Below, one piece after another: positions 31,383 to 40,466 of a DNA stretch of 64,000 bases (within the stretch, counting starts at the first letter, position 1; every line of letters starts with the position of its first letter). Source of the stretch: DASQPA01 sp963757335 (lineage in GTDB: Bacteria; Acidobacteriota; Thermoanaerobaculia; Multivoradales; UBA5704); the NCBI GenBank assembly GCA_963757335.1, contig CAVWRJ010000011.1, positions 186,001 to 250,000 on the forward strand, given 5' to 3'. The notes below the pieces were generated by a model, which worked only from the letters and a program-made list of their open reading frames with translations, had not been told where the DNA came from and did not search any database. Made by a program: the position numbers and the translations under genes.

Positions 31383-31398
31383 TCGCCCGGAGAACCGC

Positions 31399-32859
31399 TT
31401 GACCGCCCCGGCCGCAACCACTCCTGCCGGTGCCGCCGGGGCGGCCAATGCCGGCAATGCCGCCGGTCCCGCGGGCGCCGCGGGCCTCCAGTCGCCGGCC
31501 CTCTCGGCCCGGAGCCTGCGGCGGGGCGGTGCCCTCTACGCCGCCAGCCATTTTCTCGGCATGGGCCTGGGCTTCCTGTCGAGCATCCTCATGGTGCGGG
31601 TGGCCGGCCGGTCGGACGTCGCCTCCTACCTGCTGCTGCTCCAGGCGACCGTCGCCGTCGCCCTGGTCTTCGAGCTCGGCCTCGGCCAGGCGGCGCTCCG
31701 CTTCGCCCCGGTCTGCCGCGGGGAGGGGGGCGCTGCCGCCACCCGGCTCCTCCGCCGCCGCCTGCTCGGCCTGGAGGTCGCGGTCTGGGTGATCGTCGGG
31801 CCGCTCCTCTACTTCGCCTGGCCGACGATCGCCCGCCGCCTGGAGGCTCCGGAGCTCGCCGGGGCCGCCCCGTTCCTCCTCGCCACCGCCATGGTCGGCG
31901 CCCTCGGCCGGATCGCCGACTCCTACTTGCGGGCCTTCCGTTTCTACACCTCGTCGGCCTTCCTCACCCATCTCTTCCCGCGGCTCCTGATCTGCGCCGG
32001 CTTCCTCGCCCTCTTTCTCGCCCACGCCCGCGGCTCCTCCTGGGAGACCCTGGTGGCGATCTTCCTCGTCGCCCAGCTGCTGACCGCCCTCGCCTACGCC
32101 GGCCGGCTGACCGCCACCACCGCCGGGGAGACCTCGGAACCGCGGACCGCGGCCCCGCCGCCCGCCACCCGGGAGATCCTCACGACCACCTTCGCCATGG
32201 GCCTGCGGAGCGCCGCCTCGGTCCTCATGATCTCCTCGGACCTCTGGATCCTCTCCTGGGCCCGCAACCACGAGGAGGTCGCGGTCTATGGGGTCGTCAC
32301 CCGCATCGTGCAGGTGATGGGGGCCCTCCCCTTGGTCGCCAACTTCCTCATCCCCCAGGAGTTCGCCATCCTCTACGCCGACGGCAGGAAGGCCGAGCTC
32401 GAACGGCTGGCGCGCACCGCGGCGACCGCGGTCGGCATCCTCTCGCTCTGCGCTCTCGCCGGCATCGCCCTCTTCGGCCGGGCGCTCCTCGGCTTCGCCT
32501 TCGGCGACGCCTACGTCTCCGGCTGGGCGATCCTCCTGATCCTCGCCGTGGGGAGCTTCTGGGACGCCGCCTCGGGCTCGGCCGGCTATGTCCTCCAGAT
32601 GACCGGCAACCACTTCACCCTCCTCTTCCTCAGCCTCGGGGGGGCGACCTTCAACGCTCTCTTGAACCTCGCCTTCGCCCGGCTCTGGGGCGGCTACGGG
32701 GTGGCGACGGCGACCGCCATCACTCTCATCGGCCTGAACGTCGCCATGGTGGCGGCGGCCCGGCGGAAGGTGGGGGTCAAGACCTTCGTCTACTTCCGGC
32801 TCGCCGAGTGGCGGCGGGTTCTGGCGCTCCTCCTGCCCTGGCACAAGGGGAACGCTTAA
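31399..32859 (+). CDS. Oligosaccharide flippase (Wzx/MATE-like)
   Basis: 486 residues with about 12-14 hydrophobic helices in the polysaccharide-transporter pattern. The first helix region is GGALYAASHFLGMGLGFLSS, and the last helices have the usual GYGVATATAITLIGLNVAM. A TTG start is used; an Ala/Gly-rich N-terminal stretch of about 30 residues (GAAGAANAGNAAGPAGAAG) precedes the first helix and is probably not functional. It would move lipid-linked oligosaccharides across the inner membrane. It heads a same-strand run with the next three genes. Confidence 0.85.
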   Translation: MTAPAATTPAGAAGAANAGNAAGPAGAAGLQSPALSARSLRRGGALYAASHFLGMGLGFLSSILMVRVAGRSDVASYLLLLQATVAVALVFELGLGQAALRFAPVCRGEGGAAATRLLRRRLLGLEVAVWVIVGPLLYFAWPTIARRLEAPELAGAAPFLLATAMVGALGRIADSYLRAFRFYTSSAFLTHLFPRLLICAGFLALFLAHARGSSWETLVAIFLVAQLLTALAYAGRLTATTAGETSEPRTAAPPPATREILTTTFAMGLRSAASVLMISSDLWILSWARNHEEVAVYGVVTRIVQVMGALPLVANFLIPQEFAILYADGRKAELERLARTAATAVGILSLCALAGIALFGRALLGFAFGDAYVSGWAILLILAVGSFWDAASGSAGYVLQMTGNHFTLLFLSLGGATFNALLNLAFARLWGGYGVATATAITLIGLNVAMVAAARRKVGVKTFVYFRLAEWRRVLALLLPWHKGNA

Positions 32860-33954
32860 ATGAAGGGGGAGCTCTGGGTGGTGGGCGGCGAGCAGCACGT
32901 CTCCTTTCGCGAGCAGCCGGAGTGGCATCTCTTCAAGACCGCCCTCGTTCTGCGGATCGCGGACGGCCGGGTCGAGCGGGTCCTCGAATACCGCTCGCCC
33001 GCCGGCAACCGGCCGGACGACCGCCCGTCCCACACCTTCAAGGCGGCGACCTTCACCGCCGACACCGCCTTTCTCTGCACCCAGACCGAGGTGCTGATCT
33101 GCGACTTCCCCTCGTTCGCCCTCCGGCGGGTGATCTCGCTCCCCTGCTTCAACGATCTCCACCATGTGACCCCGGCGCCGGACGGCACCCTCTATCTGGC
33201 GGTGACCGGGCTCGACGCCGTGGCCCAGCTCTCGGCCGAGGGCGAGCTGCTGCGCCTCGTCGGCACTCTCGGGCAGGACCCCTGGGAGCGGTTCTCCCCG
33301 GACGTGGACTACCGGAAGATCCCCACCACCAAGCCCCATCACTCGCATCCGAACTACGTCTTCTTCCTGGACGGCCGGCCCTGGGTGACCCGCTTCCACC
33401 AGCGCGACGCGGTGCCCCTGGACGGCGGGGCGGAGCCGTTCGCGATCCGCATCGAGGGGGTGCACGACGGCCACCTCCTCGGCGACCAGCTCCACTTCAC
33501 GACCGTCGACGGGCATCTCGCGCGCTTCACCCTGCCGGGGGCGGCTCCGGCGGCTGCGGAGAACGCCGTGCGGGAGGCCGAGATCTTCGACCTCCATCCC
33601 GCGCCTGCCGCCACCGCCCCCGCCACCGAAGACCCGGCGCCCCTCGGCTGGTGCCGGGGTCTCCTGCCGCTCGGCGGCAGGGCCTGGGTGGGGTTCACCC
33701 GCATCCGCTTCACCACGCTCAGAAAGAACCTGTCGTTTATCCGCCACGGGTTCAAGGAGAGCCAGGACCACCGCCAGCGGCCGACCCGGATCGCCCTCTA
33801 CGACTTCGCCGGTCTCGACAGTCCCGACCGGCCGGCCCTCGTCGAAGAGATCGACCTCGAACCGGCCGGGATGGGGGCCGTCTTCAGCATCCACGGAGCG
33901 CCCCCCGCCCCGGCTCGCCCCTTGCAAAGCAGCAGGAGCGAAGGAGGGACATGA
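32860..33954 (+). CDS. Beta-propeller-like protein of unknown function
   Basis: 364 residues without a signal peptide. The protein has repeated beta-rich segments (VLICDFPSFALRRVISLP, HHVTPAPDGTLYLAVTGL, LHFTTVDGHLARFTLPG) like blades of a propeller, and the histidine-rich turn KPHHSHPNYVFFLDG. I cannot name a family with confidence. It starts at the stop of the flippase gene and overlaps the glycosyltransferase gene by 4 bases (ATGA), so the three are translationally linked and it probably works in the same glycan pathway. Confidence 0.75.
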   Translation: MKGELWVVGGEQHVSFREQPEWHLFKTALVLRIADGRVERVLEYRSPAGNRPDDRPSHTFKAATFTADTAFLCTQTEVLICDFPSFALRRVISLPCFNDLHHVTPAPDGTLYLAVTGLDAVAQLSAEGELLRLVGTLGQDPWERFSPDVDYRKIPTTKPHHSHPNYVFFLDGRPWVTRFHQRDAVPLDGGAEPFAIRIEGVHDGHLLGDQLHFTTVDGHLARFTLPGAAPAAAENAVREAEIFDLHPAPAATAPATEDPAPLGWCRGLLPLGGRAWVGFTRIRFTTLRKNLSFIRHGFKESQDHRQRPTRIALYDFAGLDSPDRPALVEEIDLEPAGMGAVFSIHGAPPAPARPLQSSRSEGGT

Positions 33955-35876
33955 CCTTGGCGGAGCCTCGCCTCGCCCCGCGGACGGCGCCGACGTTCTG
34001 GACGCCGTCGGCCGTCCGGCTCGGTCTGCTCGCCATCCTGGCGCTCGCTATTGCCCTGCGCTTCTGGGGGCTGACCCACGATCTCCCCTTCTCCTACTTC
34101 GGCGACGAGCTCCACTTCATGAAGCTGTCGATCGGCATGGGGACGGGGGACTTGAACCCCCACTGGTTCCACAAGCCGGCCTTCCTCATGTACGTGCTCG
34201 CCTTCTGCTACGGGCTCTACTTCGGCTGGGGGCGGGCGCTCGGGCACTTCGACTCGACCGCCGCCTTCGGGGCCCGCTTCCTCACCGATCCGGGTCCCTT
34301 CCTCCTCCTCGGCCGGCTGGTGGTCTGCGCCTTCGGGGTGGCGACGGTCTATGTCGTCTACCGGCTCGCCCGCCGCGCCTTCGACTCGGTCGAGGCCGGG
34401 CTCGCTGCCGGCCTGGTGACGGCGGTGATGGCACCGATGGTGTTCTCCTCGCAGGACATCAAGAGCGACATCCCCTGCGCTTTTCTGATCGCGCTCTCGG
34501 TCTACCTCTATCTCGGGGTGCGGGAGACCGAGAGCCGCCGGCCCCTGGTCTTCGCCGCGCTCGCCGCCGGGGCCGCCATGGGCACCCACTACTACGCGGT
34601 CGTCCTCGTCCCGACCTATCTCGCGATGGAGCTCCTCCGCGCCCTGGAGCGCCCGGCGGCCGGCCGCTGGCGCCAGTTTCTCGGCCGCGGCGGGCTCGTC
34701 GTCGGCCTCTTCCTGGCCGGCTTCTTCGTCACCTCGCCCTACAACTTCCTCGACCCCACCTGGAGGCGGGAGAACCTCCACTCCGTCGAGAAGACTTTCG
34801 GTCACGGCGCGGGCGGCGGCGCCGGAGCGGAGACCAAGGCGGAGCCGGAGACGCAGGAGGGGTACGAGCCCGACAGCGGCACCCGTTACCAGCCCGGCAC
34901 CCGGGCCTGGGGCGGCGCCGCGGTCAAGCTCGGGGCGGTGCTCGTCGCCGGCAACTCCATGGGGACCGTCCTCGCCCTTCTGGCCGGGCTCGGTTTCGCG
35001 GTCGTCCTCGCCCGCCGGGAGACCCGCTGGTACGGCCTCCTCGTCCTCGTCCCGACGGCGATCTTCTTCCTCTTCGCGGTCACCATCGCGGCCTACCACG
35101 CCCAGCCCCGGCACCTGAACGCCATCTTCCCGCTCCTCGCGACCCTCGTCTGGCCGGGGGTGGAATTCCTCGTCCAGCTCCTCCCCGTGCCCCGGCGCTG
35201 GGTGCCGGCGGTGGCCCTCGGCCTGGTCGCCCTGGCAGCGGTGCCGAGCGCCGCCCGGGCCGGGGCGCGCGACGCCCGGATCAGCCGGGAGGACAGCCGG
35301 CTTGCGGCCTACCGCTGGCTCGTCGCCAACGTCCCGCACGACACCCGCATCCTGGTCGACGACTACGGCCCCATTCTGCAGCCCAACCGCGAGGCCGTAC
35401 GCCGGCAGCAGGCGCTCCTCAGAGCCCTCCCGGTAGCGCCGTTCACCCAGCACCAGGCGCTCCGCCTGGAGCTCCTCGAACGCTACCCGCCGCGGGACGC
35501 CATGAACATCGAGGAGCTCGGTCACCCCTGGTGGCTGCCACAGGAGAAGAGCGACGCCCTCCTGCGGAGCACCCCGTCCGACCTCGACATGGGAAGCCCG
35601 CTCGTCTCCCGCCAGCCGCAACCGCTCGCCGCCTACCGGGCGAGGGGCATCCGCTATATTGTCAGCAACAGCGAGGCGCGGGATCTCTACTTCGGCAAGG
35701 GGAAAAACGCCCGGGGCGGCTTCCCGTCGTTCGTCCGCTTCTACCGGGAGCTCTCGACGGCCCCCCTGGTGAAGACGTTCGATCCCGCTGCCTGGGGAGG
35801 AAAAGGACCGGTGATCTGGATCTACGATCTGGCCGGCAGCCCGGCCGCAAAGCCGGCTGAGGTGCCGGCGCGATGA
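33951..35876 (+). CDS. GT39/PMT-like membrane glycosyltransferase
   Basis: 641 residues with about 10-12 transmembrane helices. The first periplasmic loop has FSYFGDELHFMKL, the acidic pair typical of GT-C enzymes of the ArnT/PMT family that use lipid-phosphate sugar donors. A soluble C-terminal domain (about residues 440-640) follows. It overlaps both neighbours by 4 bases. It probably transfers a sugar on the periplasmic face to a glycan exported by the flippase. Confidence 0.88.
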   Translation: MTLAEPRLAPRTAPTFWTPSAVRLGLLAILALAIALRFWGLTHDLPFSYFGDELHFMKLSIGMGTGDLNPHWFHKPAFLMYVLAFCYGLYFGWGRALGHFDSTAAFGARFLTDPGPFLLLGRLVVCAFGVATVYVVYRLARRAFDSVEAGLAAGLVTAVMAPMVFSSQDIKSDIPCAFLIALSVYLYLGVRETESRRPLVFAALAAGAAMGTHYYAVVLVPTYLAMELLRALERPAAGRWRQFLGRGGLVVGLFLAGFFVTSPYNFLDPTWRRENLHSVEKTFGHGAGGGAGAETKAEPETQEGYEPDSGTRYQPGTRAWGGAAVKLGAVLVAGNSMGTVLALLAGLGFAVVLARRETRWYGLLVLVPTAIFFLFAVTIAAYHAQPRHLNAIFPLLATLVWPGVEFLVQLLPVPRRWVPAVALGLVALAAVPSAARAGARDARISREDSRLAAYRWLVANVPHDTRILVDDYGPILQPNREAVRRQQALLRALPVAPFTQHQALRLELLERYPPRDAMNIEELGHPWWLPQEKSDALLRSTPSDLDMGSPLVSRQPQPLAAYRARGIRYIVSNSEARDLYFGKGKNARGGFPSFVRFYRELSTAPLVKTFDPAAWGGKGPVIWIYDLAGSPAAKPAEVPAR

Positions 35877-36823
35877 GGCAGAACGGCTGCGACTTCGCCT
35901 TCATCGTCGGCCACCGGAAGAGCGGCAGCACCTGGCTGCTCAATCTCCTCTCGCTCCATCCCGAGGTGCGGGGGGTGATGGAGACCTCGCTCTTCGAGAT
36001 CGGCTGGCGCGAGCCGGACCCCCGCCGGCGGACCGAGAAGGTGTTCACGACGACTCCGTGGAGCCGGGGCGGCGGCCTCCGCGCCCGCGCCGCGCACCGC
36101 CTCACCGGCTGGGCGGCGCCGCTCTTCAGATCGGCGAAACCGGCCCTGGAGCTCGCCCCGGAGGACCGCCCCGCCCTCCTCCCGGATCTCTCGCTCCGCG
36201 ATCAGATGGCATTGAAGCGCCGGCTCCAGGAGAGCCCCGATCCCGAGGAGTACTGCCGGGTCTTCTTCGATTTCCTGCGCGACCGGCTGGAGCCGAGCAG
36301 CTATCTGCTCGAAAAGTCGCCACGGCAGGTGCACGAGATCGAGCACATCCGTGCCGTCTTCCCCACCGCGAAGCTGATCGTCATCTATAGAGACGGCCGG
36401 GACGTCGTCGTCTCCGACCGCTTCTTCACCGAGGACTATGGCGGCCAGCCGTTCTCCTTCGAGCATGCGGTCCGCGACTGGAAGAAGGACATGGAGGCCC
36501 AGTTCCGGCATGCCGAGAGCCACGGGGTCTACGCCTGCTCCTACGAATCGCTCCTCTCAGACGGCCCGGGGGTGGTCCGCGGCCTCCTCGACTACCTCCA
36601 CCTGCCCTGCGACGACGAGCTCCTCGCCCGGCTCCTCGAACGCTCGTCCTTCCGCTACTACACCGGCCGCGACCCCGGCCAGGAGAACCGCAAGCGTTTC
36701 TACCGCAAGGGGATCGCCGGGGACTGGAAGAACCACCTGACCGACGAGGACAAGCGGATCTTCAAGGATCTGGCGGGGGACCTGCTGATCCAGCTGGGGT
36801 ACGAGAAGAACCTCGACTGGTGA
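35873..36823 (+). CDS. Sulfotransferase
   Basis: 316 residues. The PAPS-binding loop (FIVGHRKSGSTWLLNLLSLH), the 3'-phosphate site (KLIVIYRDGRDVVVSD) and the C-terminal KGIAGDWKNHLTDED motif are all present and intact. Cytosolic family members transfer sulfate from PAPS to a hydroxyl group, here likely on a sugar of the exopolysaccharide made by the upstream genes. It overlaps the GT39 gene by 4 bases. Confidence 0.93.
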   Translation: MRQNGCDFAFIVGHRKSGSTWLLNLLSLHPEVRGVMETSLFEIGWREPDPRRRTEKVFTTTPWSRGGGLRARAAHRLTGWAAPLFRSAKPALELAPEDRPALLPDLSLRDQMALKRRLQESPDPEEYCRVFFDFLRDRLEPSSYLLEKSPRQVHEIEHIRAVFPTAKLIVIYRDGRDVVVSDRFFTEDYGGQPFSFEHAVRDWKKDMEAQFRHAESHGVYACSYESLLSDGPGVVRGLLDYLHLPCDDELLARLLERSSFRYYTGRDPGQENRKRFYRKGIAGDWKNHLTDEDKRIFKDLAGDLLIQLGYEKNLDW

Positions 36824-36833
36824 AGGCTAGGGG

Positions 36834-36856
36834 GAGGGCCCCTTTCGAGGGCCCTC
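36834..36856 (+). terminator. Hairpin after the sulfotransferase gene
   Basis: An 8-bp stem GAGGGCCC/GGGCCCTC with a 7-nt loop begins about 10 bp past the stop. It lacks a T tract, so termination is only possible. Confidence 0.45.
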
Positions 36857-36864
36857 TCAACTCT

Positions 36865-36957
36865 CGGTACTGGGTCCGTTTGAATCCGAGGACGGACGAC
36901 TGGCTGCGCGGAGCGCCCGAAGGAGACCGCCCGCAGGTTCGAACGGACCCAGTACCG
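36865..36957 (-). repeat. Palindromic repeat, copy 3 (inverted)
   Basis: A 20-bp outer stem (CGGTACTGGGTCCGTTTGAA with 36938-36957, one T/G mismatch) encloses a core matching copies 1 and 2 on the opposite strand. It lies between two convergent genes, 7 bp past the stop of the minus-strand gene. AACTC occurs on both sides (36859-36863 and 36958-36962). Confidence 0.85.
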
Positions 36958-36964
36958 AACTCAC

Positions 36965-38464
36965 CTACCGGGTGAGAAGCAGCGTCCAGTCGCCGGTCGC
37001 CGGAGCGGTGAAGCTCGGCGTTCCACCGCCCGCGACCGTCGTCACGGCCCCGAAGGTGCCGGCCAGGGGATCGAACCACTGGACCTTGAAGGTCCCCGTC
37101 GTCCCCCGCAGGTCGAGTTGCACCGTGCCGCCGTTGTAGAGGTAGGCGACGTAGGTCTGGCCGCTCTGGGCGAGCACGTAGGCGTTGGCGGAGAGGGCGA
37201 GCGCGTCGGCCGGGACCATGCGCTCGAAGTGGAGCTTCGAGACGAAGGTGGAGAGGTTGGCCAGGTAGGCTCCCGTCCCCGAGCCCGCTGCACCGGCGGT
37301 GAAGGCCGCCCAGGCCTTCTGCCGGTTGACGGTGTTCTCGTCGCCCAGCGCGAATTCCTCCTGGAGGAGCGGCTTGACGGCTAAAGCCCGGTTCTTCAAG
37401 CCCAGGCTGTGGATCGTCGCGGGGTTGGCCGAGTTGCCGGACTGGATGTCCATGTAGTCGACCCAGGGGGAGGCGGGGAAGGCGAAGTTGCCGGTCCAGC
37501 CGTGGACGCTCATCAGGCGGGCCCAGGGGTTCCACAGCTGGAGGAAGTTGCCGTTGGCGTCGACCTGCTGGACGGTGAACGCCTCCTGCCACTCGAGGAT
37601 CAGGATGTACATCGTGTTGACGTAGCCCGAGGTGCGCGCCAGGGCATAGCGGAGGAACCGTTGGCGATCGGCGTCGCTGAGCGTGCCGAAGCTCGAATCG
37701 TCGGCGAAGAACCAGAGATGAGCGACGATGCCGGCGCTCCGCATCTTTAAGATCCACTGCTCGAACATGTGAAAACGGGCGAGGTCGAAGCGCGTCTTGT
37801 CGTTGGCCGAAGCCTTTCCCACCCACGGGGTGGTCGGCGCGGTAGCGCTGTAATCCCCTTTGTCGGCGAGGTAGACGTCGATCTGGTTGAGCTTCATGGC
37901 AATGTGACGATCGAGGAGCGCCTGGCGGTCGGCGTCGGTCCGCACCTCGGAGAACATCGTCTGCGAATAGCGGATGTTGCTCGGAGCGGCATTGTCGAGG
38001 AACTTGCCGAGGAGATAGACCGGGCTCCCGAACTGGTACATGAAGGTCTGCGGGAAGGCCGGATTGGGGACGATCGGCCCCTTGCCGAAGGCGCCCGAGA
38101 GGATGCCTGAACAGGTGAAGCTGCCGCTCTGGACGAGCCCCGGGACGGTGCTGGCCGTCGACCAGGTCCAGGTGCCGATCTCGTCGGCGTAAACGCGGAC
38201 TTTAAAGACGTTCCCCACCGAGCCGCCGAGGCCGTCGCCGTCGAAGAAGCCGTCCACAACGAAGTGGCGGCCGGAGGGCGAGGTGACGTTCGCCGTCACG
38301 ACGAAGTCGAAAGGATTGGGAGTACCCTGCGCAGCATTATAAATTGCAGTAGAGCGGAGGGCGATCTCGGCGGTATCGAAGCGGGGAACGGAGGCCGCCG
38401 AGGCCTGCATGGCGACGAGCACCAACAGGATCCCCAGGGCAAGGGGGAGAAATCTCTTCGCCAT
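36965..38464 (-). CDS. Secreted DUF5060/GH140-like glycosidase-like protein
   Basis: 499 residues with a signal peptide (FLPLALGILLVLVAMQASA). The N-terminal beta-sandwich (about 25-115, with HFVVDGFFDGDGL and VRVYADEIGTWTW) matches DUF5060. The middle is a TIM-barrel-like domain with MKLNQIDVYLADKGDYS and ILEWQEAF, where the Glu-containing ILEWQE could be catalytic. A C-terminal beta domain ending in GTFKVQWFDPLAGTFGAVTT resembles the putative collagen-binding domain found after such barrels. It is probably a secreted polysaccharide-acting enzyme beside the biosynthetic genes. The palindromic repeat copy 3 directly follows its stop. Confidence 0.75.
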   Translation of the reverse strand: MAKRFLPLALGILLVLVAMQASAASVPRFDTAEIALRSTAIYNAAQGTPNPFDFVVTANVTSPSGRHFVVDGFFDGDGLGGSVGNVFKVRVYADEIGTWTWSTASTVPGLVQSGSFTCSGILSGAFGKGPIVPNPAFPQTFMYQFGSPVYLLGKFLDNAAPSNIRYSQTMFSEVRTDADRQALLDRHIAMKLNQIDVYLADKGDYSATAPTTPWVGKASANDKTRFDLARFHMFEQWILKMRSAGIVAHLWFFADDSSFGTLSDADRQRFLRYALARTSGYVNTMYILILEWQEAFTVQQVDANGNFLQLWNPWARLMSVHGWTGNFAFPASPWVDYMDIQSGNSANPATIHSLGLKNRALAVKPLLQEEFALGDENTVNRQKAWAAFTAGAAGSGTGAYLANLSTFVSKLHFERMVPADALALSANAYVLAQSGQTYVAYLYNGGTVQLDLRGTTGTFKVQWFDPLAGTFGAVTTVAGGGTPSFTAPATGDWTLLLTR

Positions 38465-38636
38465 AGCGTCATATCCTCAACAAAGGGCGCATTGGCCGGT
38501 TAAAAGAAACCCGAAGCAAGCACTACCGCTCACATCTGAGATTGCGCACCTTACCATCCCTTGCAGGCGTTGCGCAAGGAAATATTTACAAAGCGAGATA
38601 TCAATTCGGCGCGGCCAATCGATCAACGGAGCCGGC

Positions 38637-39620
38637 CTAGATATAACCTTCCTTCCGATACCACTCGGCCGTGCGGCGCAGGCCCTCCTCGATGCCCACC
38701 CGCGGCTCGTAGCCGAGCTCCCGCTTCGCCTTGTCGATCTTGAAGGCGCGGTTCTGGCGGTACCAGTCGACCCGGCGGGGGAAGATCGGCGGCTTGATAC
38801 CGAACGGTTTGCAGGCTTTCTCGACGACGTGGCCGGCGGCGACCACCGGCCAGACCGGGTAGTGCGGGATCTTGACCGGTACCCCCAGTGCCGCCGCCGA
38901 CTTCTTTACTAATTGCTCGATTTCCAGATATTCGGAATCGGCGATCAGGTAGGCTTCGCCGTCCCCCTTCCCCTCTTCCATGGCGAGCAGGAAGGCGTCG
39001 ACCAGGTTGTCGATGTAGAGCGGGTGGTAGAGGGTCTTGCCGTTGCCGAACATCGGGAAGGTTCCCTTGGCCACCCGGCGGAAGATCATCATGAAGCGCT
39101 CGGGGTCGCCGGGGCCGTAGATCGCGGCCGGACGCAGGATCACCGTTTTCATCCCCCGGCGAAAGAAGTCGAGGACGATGGGCTCGGCCTGGTACTTCGT
39201 GCGCTGGTAGTAGTCGGCCGGCTGGATCGGCGCGTCCTCCCCGCCGGGCGGATGGTCGATGTTGCCGTGTACGCCGCAGGTGCTGCAGTAGACGAGCTTC
39301 CGGACCTTCTGCTCGAAGGCGGCGTCGAGGACGTTTTGGGTGCCGCCGACGTTGACGTCGTCGTAGAACTTCTGGGGGACGTCGGTCTCGCGGAAGGCCG
39401 CCGCCAGGTGGTGGACGACCTCCGCCCCCTCCATGGCACGGCGGACCACCTCTTTATCGGTGACGCTCCCGATGACGACCTTGGCGCCCCAGTCGCTGAG
39501 CTCCCGGGTCTTCAAACCTTCTTTATAGTCGAGCGCCGTGACCTCGTGCCCTTCGTCGAGCAGGCGCTTGACGAGGGCCTTGCCGGTGAAACCGGTACCG
39601 CCGGTGACGAGAACCTTCAT
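38637..39620 (-). CDS. NAD-dependent sugar epimerase/dehydratase (extended SDR)
   Basis: 327 residues. The N-terminal MKVLVTGGTGFTGKALVKRL gives the GxxGxxG nucleotide motif. VYCSTCGVHG and DYYQRTKYQAE supply the Ser/Thr and YxxxK catalytic residues. Close family members act on nucleotide sugars; the exact substrate is not clear. It is followed 22 bp downstream on the same strand by... nothing of its own pathway; the gene upstream is the methyltransferase at 39643, which ends 23 bp before it starts, so the two are likely co-transcribed. Confidence 0.88.
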   Translation of the reverse strand: MKVLVTGGTGFTGKALVKRLLDEGHEVTALDYKEGLKTRELSDWGAKVVIGSVTDKEVVRRAMEGAEVVHHLAAAFRETDVPQKFYDDVNVGGTQNVLDAAFEQKVRKLVYCSTCGVHGNIDHPPGGEDAPIQPADYYQRTKYQAEPIVLDFFRRGMKTVILRPAAIYGPGDPERFMMIFRRVAKGTFPMFGNGKTLYHPLYIDNLVDAFLLAMEEGKGDGEAYLIADSEYLEIEQLVKKSAAALGVPVKIPHYPVWPVVAAGHVVEKACKPFGIKPPIFPRRVDWYRQNRAFKIDKAKRELGYEPRVGIEEGLRRTAEWYRKEGYI

Positions 39621-39642
39621 ATGTCCCTCTCTCTCCTAGAAA

Positions 39643-40398
39643 TCAACGGGGTGGATCGTTCGCCAGCCGCTCGGCCCGGAGGATGATCGGCGAGCCGAAC
39701 GCCCGGGTGAGGCCAAGCGCTCCGGAGAGCCCTTCGACCGCCCGCGAGAAGCCTGCCTTCCCCACCGCGCGGTGGACCACCATGGGAACGAAGAACTGTG
39801 GCCGGAGCACCGGGCGGCCGAAGCCCTGCCGGGCGAGGGCGCCGAGCACCTCGCTCCGGGTGAAGCAGCGGTAGGGGCGGGTGTTGCCCTCGAGCTTCTT
39901 CTTGGCGCCGAAGAGCGCGCCGGTCAAGAGATTGAAGCTCCGCCAGTCGGGGTAGTCGACGATCACCGCGTGCCGCGCCACCCGGCACATCTCGGCGAGG
40001 AGCTCCCGCCAGCGTTCGGCGTGGGGCAGCAGCCGGAAGGCGAGGACGGCGTCGAAGGAGCGGTCGGGGAACGGCAGCGCCAGGAGGTCGGCGGCACGGA
40101 AGTCGAAACCGCCCGCGGGCAGCAGCCGGTCGAGCCGCGCCCGGCAGACCTCGCTGCTGCCGGCGACGGTGACCCGGAAGCCGCTCTCGCCGAGCGGCGC
40201 CGCGAGCTGCGCGTGGCCGCCGCCGACGTCTAAAACGCTCCCCCCCGGCCAGGGGGCGAGAAGATCGAGGGTCGCCCGCGCCTGGACGGCGAGGAAGTGC
40301 TCCCCCACCGCCCCCGAGAAGCGTTGGGCGTAGCCGTCCGACGAGGTCTCGACGTCGGCGGTCTCGGTGCCCAGGGTCAAGGGGGGTGCGCTCGCCAT
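39643..40398 (-). CDS. Class I SAM-dependent methyltransferase
   Basis: 251 residues. Motif I is VLDVGGGHAQLAAPL, the acidic motif II region is FRAADLLALPFPDRSFDAVL, and VARHAVIVDYPDW follows, all typical of ubiE-like class I methyltransferases. It lies directly before the epimerase gene on the same strand, suggesting a role in modifying a sugar or lipid of the glycan cluster. The target is unknown. Confidence 0.88.
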   Translation of the reverse strand: MASAPPLTLGTETADVETSSDGYAQRFSGAVGEHFLAVQARATLDLLAPWPGGSVLDVGGGHAQLAAPLGESGFRVTVAGSSEVCRARLDRLLPAGGFDFRAADLLALPFPDRSFDAVLAFRLLPHAERWRELLAEMCRVARHAVIVDYPDWRSFNLLTGALFGAKKKLEGNTRPYRCFTRSEVLGALARQGFGRPVLRPQFFVPMVVHRAVGKAGFSRAVEGLSGALGLTRAFGSPIILRAERLANDPPR

Positions 40399-40401
40399 CG
40401 T

Positions 40402-40447
40402 CAGATTTTCTTCCCGCAGATTTTCTTCCCGCAGATTTCTTCCCGCG
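40402..40447. repeat. Three tandem 15-bp units before the methyltransferase
   Basis: CAGATTTTCTTCCCG is repeated three times (the third lacks one T) just upstream of the methyltransferase start. On the minus strand each unit reads GGGAAGAAAATC, so the array repeats a purine-rich motif in the leader. Confidence 0.7.
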
Positions 40448-40466
40448 ATTTCATCCTGCGATCTCT

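Noticed and set aside
31198..33927. Minus-strand open frame of 909 codons over the flippase
   Set aside because: Glu/Gly/Arg-rich shadow with no domains; the plus strand has a convincing membrane protein.
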